Source: Saprospiraceae bacterium
Lineage (GTDB): Bacteria; Bacteroidota; Bacteroidia; Chitinophagales; Saprospiraceae
Assembly: GCA_007128085.1 (NCBI GenBank)
Contig: SKYC01000118.1
Span: 1-12,288, forward strand
Reading direction: 5' to 3'
Length of the DNA: 12,288 nt
Shown here: positions 1-7,675 of the stretch, in pieces
Layout of the letters: each line of letters starts with the position of its first letter
Position numbering within the stretch: position 1 is the first letter of the stretch
Program-made: the position numbers and the translations under genes
The notes under the pieces: model-generated
Database searches by the model: none
The model's input: the letters and a program-made list of their open reading frames with translations, nothing else
What the model was told of the DNA's origin: nothing

Positions 1-702
1 CTCCTCATTGTAAACCAATTCCAGTTCGCTGGCCTGGAGTGATCGTATATAATGAATGACCTGCCAACGCTCCTCGTAACTCAACTTGTCGTTGTAGGGC
101 CCCATCACATTTCGGCCGTGCATAATACTGTAGTAGAACCTTCCATTGGAGGCTTCTACAAACTCTTCCGTTAGCAAGTTCGTAGGTTGAGCGGGATAAA
201 CCCCTCCGTCTTCACGAACCAAAAAACCATTGCCATCACCTGCATTTCCATGACAGATACCACAATATATTTCGTATAGCTCTTTCCCTTTGGCCAGGCC
301 GGATTTGGTGATGGGATAGGGGTTGTCAACAATTTCATCCATTGCCCGCTGCCGGTCTTCCTCAGTATCTTCATAATAAAAAGGAACGGATCCACTGAGA
401 GAGAAACCCTGGAGTAACTCCCTCTTCAAATTGGCATCACCACCTTCTTCTGCTTCAATACTCAATCCGGCATATCCAAGTGGAATGGTTCCATCTACCG
501 GAGTCCTTGGCAGTGCAAACTGATAGTATTCAGATTCCCCTCCCCAGGTGTTTAGCCAATAATAATTGTAATAATTGGCCTGAAAACTGGGACTGTGAAT
601 CATATCGGGCACATACTCCAATCCCGGGTGGTCGCCTCCCGCCTGTTTACAGGCTGAAAAAGCAATGGAAGTACATATGAAAAAAAGAAGTATATTTCTC
701 AT
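1..702 (-). CDS. actE: Alternative complex III subunit ActE, monoheme cytochrome c lipoprotein (3' end outside window)
   Basis: This is the monoheme c-type cytochrome of ACIII, which sits on the periplasmic face and takes electrons from the ActA/ActB arm toward the terminal oxidase. The 234 codons visible from the ATG at 702 are open to the window edge. Residues 1-17 form a hydrophobic signal ending in FSA before Cys18, a plausible lipobox, so the mature protein should be lipid-anchored. The one heme-binding motif is CGICH at residues 147-151. The likely distal heme ligand is Met200 in GRNVMGPY, followed by the terminal helix YEERWQVIHYIRSL that is typical of small cytochrome c domains. The start is 11 bp after the actD stop, consistent with co-transcription. 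The carboxyl end is not seen, so a further domain cannot be excluded. Assignment rests on the cytochrome fold plus position directly after actD. A shorter open frame at 171-395 on the same strand is out of phase with this gene and is not real. Confidence 0.88.
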   Translation of the reverse strand, partial: MRNILLFFICTSIAFSACKQAGGDHPGLEYVPDMIHSPSFQANYYNYYWLNTWGGESEYYQFALPRTPVDGTIPLGYAGLSIEAEEGGDANLKRELLQGFSLSGSVPFYYEDTEEDRQRAMDEIVDNPYPITKSGLAKGKELYEIYCGICHGNAGDGNGFLVREDGGVYPAQPTNLLTEEFVEASNGRFYYSIMHGRNVMGPYNDKLSYEERWQVIHYIRSLQASELELVYNEE

Positions 703-713
703 CTCAAATCTTT

Positions 714-1241
714 TCAAATGGTTTTCGAATTAATTTCTGATGCTCCGGTCTCCTCAAAGAATTTCCTCAAGCCCGTCTGCTCATCTTCCTCCATATTGCT
801 CACATCAAAAGCGAGACAAAATTTGTCATCGGTAATTCTCGGATCCAATACCTTGGCACTCACTCCGGGTCCCAGTCCGCAAATCGTGAGAAACACGATG
901 ACCATTCCCACCGCTGAAAACAGAACCGTAAGTTCAAAAGTAATGGGAATAAAAGAGGGTACGGCCCAATAGGGCTTACCGCCATATATTATGGGCCAAT
1001 CAGATACTGAAATCCAACTCATGAATCCCATGGCTGTTATAGCTCCAATCAGACCGAACACAAAACCGGCGATGTGCAACCTGGATTCAGCCAATCCCAG
1101 TGCAGGATCGAGACCGTGAACGGGAAATGGAGTAAAAACATCCATTATATCGAGTTTCTGATTCTTTGCAGTCTTTATCGCATCCACCAGAATGTCGTCA
1201 TCGTCGTAAAGACCAAAAAGTACATTTTTAGACTTCGCCAT
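714..1241 (-). CDS. actD: Alternative complex III subunit ActD (DUF3341 membrane protein)
   Basis: ActD is a small integral membrane subunit of ACIII with no cofactor. The product has 175 residues, normal for the family. An N-terminal soluble part (1-54) contains the family-typical segment TPFPVHGLDPALGL at 37-50. Two transmembrane helices follow, about 56-77 and 97-121, joined by a periplasmic loop with DWPIIYGGKPYWAVPSF. The last 50 residues are soluble and acidic, with an ITDDKFCLAF segment. The topology places both ends in the cytoplasm. It lies 25 bp after actC and 11 bp before actE, in the order actC-actD-actE of known ACIII operons. The start ATG at 1241 is the first in frame and agrees with family length. 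No oddities were seen. Confidence 0.93.
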   Translation of the reverse strand: MAKSKNVLFGLYDDDDILVDAIKTAKNQKLDIMDVFTPFPVHGLDPALGLAESRLHIAGFVFGLIGAITAMGFMSWISVSDWPIIYGGKPYWAVPSFIPITFELTVLFSAVGMVIVFLTICGLGPGVSAKVLDPRITDDKFCLAFDVSNMEEDEQTGLRKFFEETGASEINSKTI

Positions 1242-1266
1242 TTTTATTGGGTTAAAGTATTAATTA

Positions 1267-2676
1267 TTAATTTTTTTCAGAAAATTGCTTTTGCTCAGCA
1301 TATCTCTCATTTTTCTCCTGGTACTGGTCTCCTGATGATTTGAGTATGTGCTTTATCTCCGCAATGGCCACCACGGGGGCTACCCTCACAAACACCAGGA
1401 ACAGCGTAAAAAACAATCCTATGGAACCGATAAATATCCCCACCTCTACCCAGGTCGGAGAATACAAACTCCAACTAGATGGCAGGTAATCTCTCGCCAG
1501 TGTGGTGGCAATAATTACAAATCGCTCATACCACATTCCGATGTTCACAAAAATCGACATGATAAAGGTGACGTAAATATTCCTCCTCATTTTTTTCCAC
1601 CAGAATATCTGGGGTGTGACTAAATTGCAGGTCATCATAGCCCAATAGGCAAACCAATAGGGCCCCATTGCTCTGTTGAAAAATGCAAACTGCTCATAAA
1701 TATATCCACTGTACCAGGCCACAAACAACTCCGTGAGATAAGCCACACCAACCATGGTACCGGTCAACAGGATAATTTTATTCATCGATTCTATATGGCC
1801 GATGGTAATGTAGTCCTCCAATTTCAATGCGTAACGGGTGATAATCATCAGGGTCTGCACCATGGCAAAACCCGAGAAAATCGCCCCCGCTACAAAGTAG
1901 GGAGGAAATATGGTCGTGTGCCACCCTGGTATGACAGAGGTCGCAAAGTCAAAACTTACAATGGTGTGTACCGATAGTACAAGGGGGGTAGCCAATCCGG
2001 CCAAAATCAATGAAAGTGATTCCCATCGTTGCCAGTGCTTGGCAGAACCCGTCCAGCCAAATGAGAATATTCCGTAAATCCTTTTCCTGAATCCCCTGGC
2101 GCGATCCCGAACTGTAGCCAAATCGGGGATCAACCCAACGTACCAAAACAATATGGAAACGGTGGCGTACGTACTGATCGCAAAAACATCCCACAACAGA
2201 GGAGAGTTAAAGTTAACCCACAAGGGTCCGCGGGTATTCGGATAGGGGAAAATAAAGAAGGCCAACCACGCTCGTCGCATGTGAATGAGGAGAAACTGAC
2301 CGGCGCAAACAAACGCAAAAATGGTCATGGCTTCCGCTGCACGGTTCACTCCCGTTCTCCACTTTTGTCTAAAAAGAAGCAGAATGGCGGAAATCAAAGT
2401 CCCCGCATGGCCAATTCCAATCCACCATACAAAGTTGGTGATGTCCCATCCCCAACCGACTGTTCTGTTCAAATCCCAAGTTCCAATTCCTTGCCAAACA
2501 GTCCACAAACTCGCAAAGAGAAAAATAGCTGCAAGTGCATTGGCTATCATAAAGGCTACTACCCAGGCCAAACTGGGTGCACGCTCCGTCGGTGCACATA
2601 TATCCTCCGTAATTTGCCCGTATGTTTTATTGCCGGTTACTAACGGCTCCCTAATCGGGGATGTAATTGAACCCAT
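1267..2676 (-). CDS. actC: Alternative complex III subunit ActC, NrfD/PsrC-like quinol-oxidising membrane protein
   Basis: ActC is the large membrane subunit that binds quinol and is thought to couple its oxidation to proton movement. The 469-residue product shows ten hydrophobic helices at about 38-58, 81-102, 116-133, 163-183, 219-242, 258-280, 300-320, 336-358, 367-390 and 410-432, matching the two four-helix bundles plus two extra helices of the NrfD/PsrC fold. Family-like polar residues within helices include His90 (in WIGIGHAGTLIS), His237 and Asp243 (in SVHTIVSFDFA) and Glu316 (in AYLTEL). These are candidates for quinol and proton handling, from family knowledge rather than measurement. 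The N-terminal 35 residues and the charged tail 445-469 should be cytoplasmic. Spacing is 21 bp after actB and 25 bp before actD. The second NrfD-like subunit, ActF, is expected past the left window edge and is not visible. The neighbours make ActC rather than ActF, NrfD or PsrC the right name. Confidence 0.95.
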   Translation of the reverse strand: MGSITSPIREPLVTGNKTYGQITEDICAPTERAPSLAWVVAFMIANALAAIFLFASLWTVWQGIGTWDLNRTVGWGWDITNFVWWIGIGHAGTLISAILLLFRQKWRTGVNRAAEAMTIFAFVCAGQFLLIHMRRAWLAFFIFPYPNTRGPLWVNFNSPLLWDVFAISTYATVSILFWYVGLIPDLATVRDRARGFRKRIYGIFSFGWTGSAKHWQRWESLSLILAGLATPLVLSVHTIVSFDFATSVIPGWHTTIFPPYFVAGAIFSGFAMVQTLMIITRYALKLEDYITIGHIESMNKIILLTGTMVGVAYLTELFVAWYSGYIYEQFAFFNRAMGPYWFAYWAMMTCNLVTPQIFWWKKMRRNIYVTFIMSIFVNIGMWYERFVIIATTLARDYLPSSWSLYSPTWVEVGIFIGSIGLFFTLFLVFVRVAPVVAIAEIKHILKSSGDQYQEKNERYAEQKQFSEKN

Positions 2677-2697
2677 AAATTAGATTATTTTAAATTG

Positions 2698-5600
2698 TTA
2701 GGCTTCTTTGTTAATTTCTTCATCCTTATTGATCACCTTCATCAGGTATCCCACTGACGATTGAAGATTTACCTCTTCCAACACAAAGTAATTCAGCGGA
2801 CTCTCCTTGTTTTCGGATACTTTACTCTCCTTGTCGTTCATATCACCAAATTGTATGGCTCCGGTCGGACATGCGGTCACACAGGCGGTTTTAATATCGC
2901 CATCTCTGAGAGCTCTGCGCTCGGTTTTTGCCTTCAACTTACCTTCTTGAATTCTCTGTACACAAAAACTGCACTTTTCTATTACACCTCTCGTCCTGAC
3001 CGTTACATCCGGATTCAATACCATGCGGGTAAGGTTGTCACCGTAGAATGGAGTATCTGTACCGAATGGGTTGTTTTCATTCAATCCCCACATATCGGCC
3101 GCAGTATAATCGTACCAGTTGAATCTCCTCACTTTGTACGGACAGTTGTTCGCGCAATACCGGGTACCGATGCAGCGGTTGTACGTCATCTGATTCAAGC
3201 CCTCTGCACTGTGACTGGTGGCTCCGACAGGACACACATTTTCGCAGGGCGCATTGTCGCAATGCTGACACATCATCGGTTGATAGACCACATTGGGATT
3301 GTCAAAATCGCCGTAGTAGTAACGGTCTATTCTCAACCAGGTCATTTCGTGATGTCTGCGCACTTCCTGTTTTCCGACTATGGGTACATTGTTTTCGGCC
3401 ATACACGCGACCTGACAGGCTCCGCAGCCGATGCAGGCAGACATATCTACTGACATTCCCCAGTGGTGACCGTTTTTATACAAATCATCATGCCCGGGAT
3501 ACAGTCCCGCATCATTCAGTTTTTGGTGATGCTCTCTCTCCTTTTTCAAATCAGCTACCGCATCCTTTAACTTTGGCAAGTTGGCGTGCCTGAATATGGT
3601 CCTTCGCTCCAAAGCTCCCTGAAAACCGGAGCCCAAAGTAGCTATGGCCTGCTCGTCCACATTGATCATTTCGCCCGTTTCGGGATCCTTGTCCTTGACA
3701 CCAAAGGTATGGTGGTACTGCACACTTGCAAAGGACCGATCTTCTCCGAGTTCCGCACCCAATTCAACCCTCGTAGCGTAGTACTGAAGGTGTCCATCGT
3801 CGTTTCTCCACAAAGTCGGGAATACATTCACTCCCACTCCCCTTCCGGCGGGACCACTCAATTCTCTTCCGTAACCCAAAGGGAACGCAAGTTGTCCCTC
3901 CATAATCCCAAATTGGGTCACTACAGGTACCGTAAATTTCTTTTCGCCTATCGAAAGTTCGACTTTATCGCCGTCCTTTAATTTTCGGTATCCGTCAATT
4001 CTGTTTTTACCATCCCATTTTACACTGACAGAGAGACATCCGTCCCAAACCGTCCTCAACAATGGATCCGGCATCTCCTGAAGCCAGGGGTTGTTGGCGT
4101 ACTGTCCACTCCCTACGTGAACGGTTTCGTAAAAGCTCAACTCGGTATCTGCCGAGGAAGGTCTTGAAAAACCGCCCGCATAGGCAGATAGGTCCACCGT
4201 AGCAACTTCTCCGTCGTTCTCCACCTCACCGTTTTCAACTTCTGTAAAACCGTTGTGTAAGCTGTGGTCCCAAAATCTCTGAAAACTAGCAAATCGGGAC
4301 TGGTTGGGGAAAATATTCTCTTCCCAGTATTTTCTCATATAATGAAAATAGGCCCTTCCTCGCCCGTTGGACTCGGGTAGTGATTCACCCCAATTTAAAA
4401 GCGATTCTTCTCTTTCTCTGGTATCGAAAAGCGGATGTATCGTCGGTTGCGTGACACCGTAGTAACCACTTTGAGGATTGACATCCCCCCAGGATTCCAG
4501 ATAGTGGTGGGAAGGACAAGCGTATTTACACGCGCCCAAAGTTTCATTGGGCAAGGGGGAGCAAGATACACTCAGCTTCATCGAACGGATGGCGTCTCCC
4601 AATTCCTTGCCCTCGGGCAAATCGAAGACCGGGTTGGCCTCGTCCAAAACGATTAAAGCATCTACCCGCCCTTGTTTGATATCGTTTACCAGCTCCAGCA
4701 TGTCGCTGTCAACTCCTTTTCTGAGTTTGCTGTGACGATTAATATCCAGTGTTTCTCCGTAATTGCCCAACATCTGGTTGATTCTGATCACCGCGATTTG
4801 TTCGGCCAGGTTGTTGGATCCACTGACTACCAGTGTCTGATCGCCGGATCTGGCCGCTTGGGCGAGATTGGCGGCAGCTCTCCGGATACCATTTTCCGCT
4901 TTGGGGTTTTTAAACGACCCGTTAACAGAGACCTGTCCACCGGCATTCATCAAGCCTGCCAATTCGTTGTGCAAAGTAGCAATGGCCAAACCCATTTCCG
5001 AAGGCCTAATCAATACGCGGTTGTCCGAACTGGCTCCCGTCAAAGAGAAATGAGACTCCACAGTAATGACTCTGTTCATCTCTGCATTCTCTACACTCTT
5101 TATCTTTCTCTTTTCAGACCACTGCCTGGCAAATTGCACCGGCGCGATCCATGTTCCCAGAAAATCGGCGCCCAAACTCACCACTACCGAAGCCTTATCA
5201 AATTGATAGGTGGGAAGGGCTTTGATGCCGAAAACCTCATCGTGCGCCTGTATCAGGGCCGAGGAAGAAACAGCGTCGTACTGTACGTGCTCCGTATTGG
5301 GATATTTACCTTTAAAGTCTTCAATGGCACTCAGGGCAGAAGGACTGTGGATGGTATTGCTGAGAATCCGAATGCGGGCACTCTCTGTCAACGCTGACTT
5401 TATGGTGTCGTCCACTTCCTCCCAACTCATTTTTTCAATGGATCCATTCTCCTCAATTCTACCCGGATGGCGGAGTCGGCTCGTGTCGTACAACTCCAGA
5501 ACAGAGGCCTGTGCTCTCGCACTGGTTCCTCCTCCGGTAAGTTTAGACAGCGGATTGCCCTCGATTTTAATGGGTCGCCCCTCTCGCGTTTTCACAATAA

Positions 5601-5931
5601 TCGGGCAAAAATCTCCACCCTTTACGAAATTACTCGAGTAATAGGTGGCCACCCCCGGAACAATGGCATCGGGTTGAATCAAATTGGGCAGGGCTCTCCT
5701 GACAGGCGCTTCACAGCCCGCTGCTATGGTCGCCGCACCCAAACCAAAACCGAGGTACTTTAAAAAGTCTCTTCGGGAGGCTGGAGGCAGGACATTCTCA
5801 CTGTCCTCTTCCCTGGCCAGGTCATTGAGTACAGGAGCATCAAAAAACTCCTGATTTGAATCCGATTTTAGTTTTTCGGGATTGTTGACATCCTCCGTTC
5901 CAACCCAAAAATCTGTATTCTTTTCCTTCAT
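2698..5931 (-). CDS. actB: Alternative complex III subunit ActB, Tat-targeted molybdopterin-oxidoreductase-like/iron-sulfur protein
   Basis: ActB is the large periplasmic subunit of ACIII that carries electrons from quinol through iron-sulfur clusters. The product has 1077 residues, the usual size. A roughly 50-residue cytoplasmic N-terminus precedes a Tat motif SRRDFLK (52-58), a hydrophobic stretch and a lipobox-like AAGC with Cys73, so a Tat-exported lipoprotein is likely. Residues about 90-780 resemble the large subunit of complex iron-sulfur molybdoenzymes, but without the N-terminal cysteine cluster, in line with ACIII lacking molybdenum. The ferredoxin-like C-terminal part (about 825-1060) has 15 cysteines: 833, 836, 839, 843; 888, 891, 896, 900; 920, 926, 930; 987, 990; 1017, 1021. 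Thr923 replaces a cysteine in CIGTRYC. Fifteen ligands fit three [4Fe-4S] and one [3Fe-4S] cluster, as reported for ACIII. It starts 28 bp after actA and ends 21 bp before actC. Confidence 0.95.
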   Translation of the reverse strand: MKEKNTDFWVGTEDVNNPEKLKSDSNQEFFDAPVLNDLAREEDSENVLPPASRRDFLKYLGFGLGAATIAAGCEAPVRRALPNLIQPDAIVPGVATYYSSNFVKGGDFCPIIVKTREGRPIKIEGNPLSKLTGGGTSARAQASVLELYDTSRLRHPGRIEENGSIEKMSWEEVDDTIKSALTESARIRILSNTIHSPSALSAIEDFKGKYPNTEHVQYDAVSSSALIQAHDEVFGIKALPTYQFDKASVVVSLGADFLGTWIAPVQFARQWSEKRKIKSVENAEMNRVITVESHFSLTGASSDNRVLIRPSEMGLAIATLHNELAGLMNAGGQVSVNGSFKNPKAENGIRRAAANLAQAARSGDQTLVVSGSNNLAEQIAVIRINQMLGNYGETLDINRHSKLRKGVDSDMLELVNDIKQGRVDALIVLDEANPVFDLPEGKELGDAIRSMKLSVSCSPLPNETLGACKYACPSHHYLESWGDVNPQSGYYGVTQPTIHPLFDTREREESLLNWGESLPESNGRGRAYFHYMRKYWEENIFPNQSRFASFQRFWDHSLHNGFTEVENGEVENDGEVATVDLSAYAGGFSRPSSADTELSFYETVHVGSGQYANNPWLQEMPDPLLRTVWDGCLSVSVKWDGKNRIDGYRKLKDGDKVELSIGEKKFTVPVVTQFGIMEGQLAFPLGYGRELSGPAGRGVGVNVFPTLWRNDDGHLQYYATRVELGAELGEDRSFASVQYHHTFGVKDKDPETGEMINVDEQAIATLGSGFQGALERRTIFRHANLPKLKDAVADLKKEREHHQKLNDAGLYPGHDDLYKNGHHWGMSVDMSACIGCGACQVACMAENNVPIVGKQEVRRHHEMTWLRIDRYYYGDFDNPNVVYQPMMCQHCDNAPCENVCPVGATSHSAEGLNQMTYNRCIGTRYCANNCPYKVRRFNWYDYTAADMWGLNENNPFGTDTPFYGDNLTRMVLNPDVTVRTRGVIEKCSFCVQRIQEGKLKAKTERRALRDGDIKTACVTACPTGAIQFGDMNDKESKVSENKESPLNYFVLEEVNLQSSVGYLMKVINKDEEINKEA

Positions 5932-5959
5932 ATTGTACTGACTTTAAACGCTTTTCATA

Positions 5960-7393
5960 TTAATAGTGACAGGTCTGACAATTCAGCCCTCCAATATCCT
6001 CCACTGTAACTTTGCTCTTATCTCCTGCCTTCAAGGCATCGTGATATTTCTTATACGCCTGCATATAGTATTCATTTCCATCCCCAAATCCCTGCACCTC
6101 GGTCTGGCGGTGACAATTGATACACCACCCCATAGACAATGTAGAATATTGCGCCAACACTTCCATTTCCTCTACTTTTCCATGACAAGTCTGACAATCC
6201 ACATTGCCAGCAGTCACGTGCTGCGCGTGATTGAAGTAAACGTGCTCCGGAAGGTTGTGTACACGCACCCACTCTATGGGCCCGTAAACGTGATCTCTGT
6301 GATCATGGGTGAGGCTGGCAACGATGTCCTCCCACTGCTTATCCACTTCGACCCTCCCCTCTGCATCTATGAAATCTAGATTGTTGTCTCTTACAAATTC
6401 GTCCTCTATCCACTGTCGGTAAATGGCCTCTACCTCCTCCATCGACATCTTATCGAAGTCCTCTATATATACGTCGTTGTTAGGGTCGTAACCCAATGAA
6501 GCAAATATCTTGGTTATTTCTGCCGTACCGAACTGCGTTCCCTTTTTGATGGCGGTATGACAATTCATACAGGTAGATGCCGGCGGAATCAAAGCCTGCT
6601 TACTCCTCCTTGCAGCATCGTGACAATACTGGCAGTCAATTTCGTGTAAGCCCGCGTGCACGGCATGTGAAAATTTAATCGGCTGTTCCGGTGCATACGC
6701 CTGTTGTCTTCCCAGGTTAATGGCATTGTTGACGGTGGTGTACCCCCCTAGAATTATGACAATAAGGAGCACCAAACCGACCACCGTCTTACTGGTCAGA
6801 ATGCTGAAAAAAGAACCCGGCTTTGGCACCCGGTTGGTTTCTTTGGCCAGGTGAATGGCTCTGAGAACATTGGCAATCCGGGCAAGGACCAGTGCCAGTA
6901 GTCCCAGTATAACTATCAGGGACACCAGCATAAAAGTATTGTCCGAGTCGTCCTCTACCTCCGTATCCGTTACATCTGCCACAGCCGGAGCACCGTAGGC
7001 ACCGGTGTACACTCCGTCCACATACGCCAGGATATTGTCGATTTCCTGATCGCTGAGATTGGGAAAATTGTTCATTATGGCAGGTTCCCATTCATTCCAG
7101 ATCTCAACGGCTTTCGGGTGCCCCTCCTGAATCATCCGCTGTGAATACCTGATAAAATACCTCAAATCTTCTCTTGGATAATCGCCCCATCTACCCTGCA
7201 CACCTCCCAAAGCAGGACCGGTGAGGTCGTCTACCATATTCCTGTTGTGACAAGCGGCACAATGGGTCCTGAAAAGATCTCTCCCTTCGTCGAGATTAAG
7301 TCCTTCTTCCTCAATTTCTGCATATCCGGTCATCGGACTTGCAAAAAGAAAGCAAAAGAACAGAACTATTAAGCTGAGCCATCTAATATTCAT
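5960..7393 (-). CDS. actA: Alternative complex III subunit ActA, multiheme cytochrome c with an extra N-terminal monoheme domain
   Basis: ActA is the multiheme cytochrome c of ACIII and the first gene of the operon. The 477-residue product begins with a signal peptide (about 1-25, ending TGYAE). Residues 30-135 form a monoheme cytochrome c domain with CAACH at 45-49 and a possible Met ligand at 87 or 107. Two transmembrane helices follow (about 153-176 and 203-218), joined by a basic loop that should be cytoplasmic, so both heme domains face the periplasm. The C-terminal part has five more CxxCH motifs at 254-258, 275-279, 400-404, 424-428 and 472-476, giving six in all. The last motif ends one residue before the C-terminus. 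The well-studied ActA is described as pentaheme, so the front domain looks like a fused cytochrome. The ATG at 7393 gives a good signal peptide. A 282-bp leader with repeats lies upstream, and actB begins 28 bp after the stop. Confidence 0.93.
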   Translation of the reverse strand: MNIRWLSLIVLFFCFLFASPMTGYAEIEEEGLNLDEGRDLFRTHCAACHNRNMVDDLTGPALGGVQGRWGDYPREDLRYFIRYSQRMIQEGHPKAVEIWNEWEPAIMNNFPNLSDQEIDNILAYVDGVYTGAYGAPAVADVTDTEVEDDSDNTFMLVSLIVILGLLALVLARIANVLRAIHLAKETNRVPKPGSFFSILTSKTVVGLVLLIVIILGGYTTVNNAINLGRQQAYAPEQPIKFSHAVHAGLHEIDCQYCHDAARRSKQALIPPASTCMNCHTAIKKGTQFGTAEITKIFASLGYDPNNDVYIEDFDKMSMEEVEAIYRQWIEDEFVRDNNLDFIDAEGRVEVDKQWEDIVASLTHDHRDHVYGPIEWVRVHNLPEHVYFNHAQHVTAGNVDCQTCHGKVEEMEVLAQYSTLSMGWCINCHRQTEVQGFGDGNEYYMQAYKKYHDALKAGDKSKVTVEDIGGLNCQTCHY

Positions 7394-7469
7394 CTGTTTA
7401 ATTTTTTACTGAATCCAATACTGCAGACGGGAAAAAACGCACTTCCCTTATGTCTGTCAGTAAAACTCG

Positions 7470-7482
7470 CGGTCATTGACCG
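7470..7482. promoter_or_regulatory. CGGTCATTGACCG dyad upstream of actA (copy 1)
   Basis: This is a perfect 6-bp inverted repeat around one central base. It lies 76 bases before the actA start. The same 13-bp pattern CGGT-N5-ACCG occurs at 7524-7536 and before thyA at 8550-8562. It may be an operator or a short RNA hairpin. On the minus strand, the direction of transcription, it is preceded rather than followed by a T-rich complement, so an intrinsic terminator for act transcripts is unlikely. Confidence 0.45.
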
Positions 7483-7523
7483 TTTTAATTGTTTGAATTT
7501 TTTAAGCCTGTCAGTAAATCTCC

Positions 7524-7536
7524 CGGTTTTGCACCG
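7524..7536. promoter_or_regulatory. CGGT-N5-ACCG dyad upstream of actA (copy 2)
   Basis: The half-sites CGGT (7524-7527) and ACCG (7533-7536) flank five bases, TTTGC. It is the equivalent of the 7470-7482 dyad in the second unit of the 54-bp repeat and lies 130 bases before the actA start. The centre is less symmetrical than in copy 1, but the outer half-sites are kept, as expected for a weaker second binding site. Confidence 0.4.
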
Positions 7537-7600
7537 TTTGATCGAGATAATATCAATTAAAAATGTTTTAACAAAAAAATGACAGTTTCAATAATTTGGG

Positions 7601-7632
7601 CAAAAATAGGTCAATAGAACATCATTAACAAT
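7601..7632 (-). promoter_or_regulatory. Candidate Bacteroidota promoter for the act operon
   Basis: On the minus strand TATTTTTG (complement of 7601-7608) matches the Bacteroidota -7 consensus TAnnTTTG. A TTG at the complement of 7630-7632 lies 21 bases upstream, close to the usual -33 spacing. A transcript from here would have a leader of roughly 200 bases that includes both dyads. In AT-rich DNA such matches arise by chance, so this is a weak call. Confidence 0.3.
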
Positions 7633-7652
7633 ACTTCTTAAATATTCTGAAT

Positions 7653-7675
7653 TATTTAGATGTTTTCTAAATAAC
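7653..7675 (-). terminator. Stem-loop just after thyA, possible terminator
   Basis: TTATTTAGA at 7653-7661 pairs perfectly with TCTAAATAA at 7667-7675 around a 5-base loop, directly after the thyA stop. The stem is all A/T apart from one G-C pair and no clear T-run follows on the minus strand, so it would be a weak intrinsic terminator. It could instead protect the 3' end of the thyA message. Confidence 0.35.

Larger units (their letters stand above)
7454..7540. repeat. Imperfect direct repeat, 54-bp period
   Basis: The 20-base block at 7454-7473 (beginning CTGTCAGTAAA) recurs at 7508-7527 with 18 of 20 bases the same. The match continues more weakly through the following dyads to 7486 and 7540, giving 26 of 33 overall. 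Each unit ends in a CGGT-N5-ACCG dyad followed by TTT on the plus strand. The arrangement suggests two tandem binding sites in front of actA, or duplicated leader sequence. Confidence 0.75.
7394..7675. other. Leader/intergenic region between thyA and actA
   Basis: This 282-bp stretch is AT-rich and has no credible gene on either strand. It holds, from the thyA side, a 9-bp stem-loop just after the thyA stop, a candidate minus-strand promoter, and two copies of a repeat that each carry a CGGT-N5-ACCG dyad. The length and the repeats argue that the act operon has its own control region and is not simply read through from thyA. Confidence 0.7.

Noticed and set aside
171..395. 74-residue open frame on the minus strand
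   Set aside because: It lies out of phase inside actE, whose true frame carries the CGICH heme motif and the lipoprotein signal.
2761..3453. 230-residue open frame on the plus strand opposite actB
   Set aside because: It is antisense to the iron-sulfur domain of ActB, has no recognisable domain, and reflects codon bias of the real gene. The same holds for the 241-residue frame at 4672-5397.
7470..7487. Dyad plus T-run read as a plus-strand intrinsic terminator
   Set aside because: No plus-strand gene lies upstream, the stem is only 6 bp, and the recurrence before thyA fits a regulatory site better.
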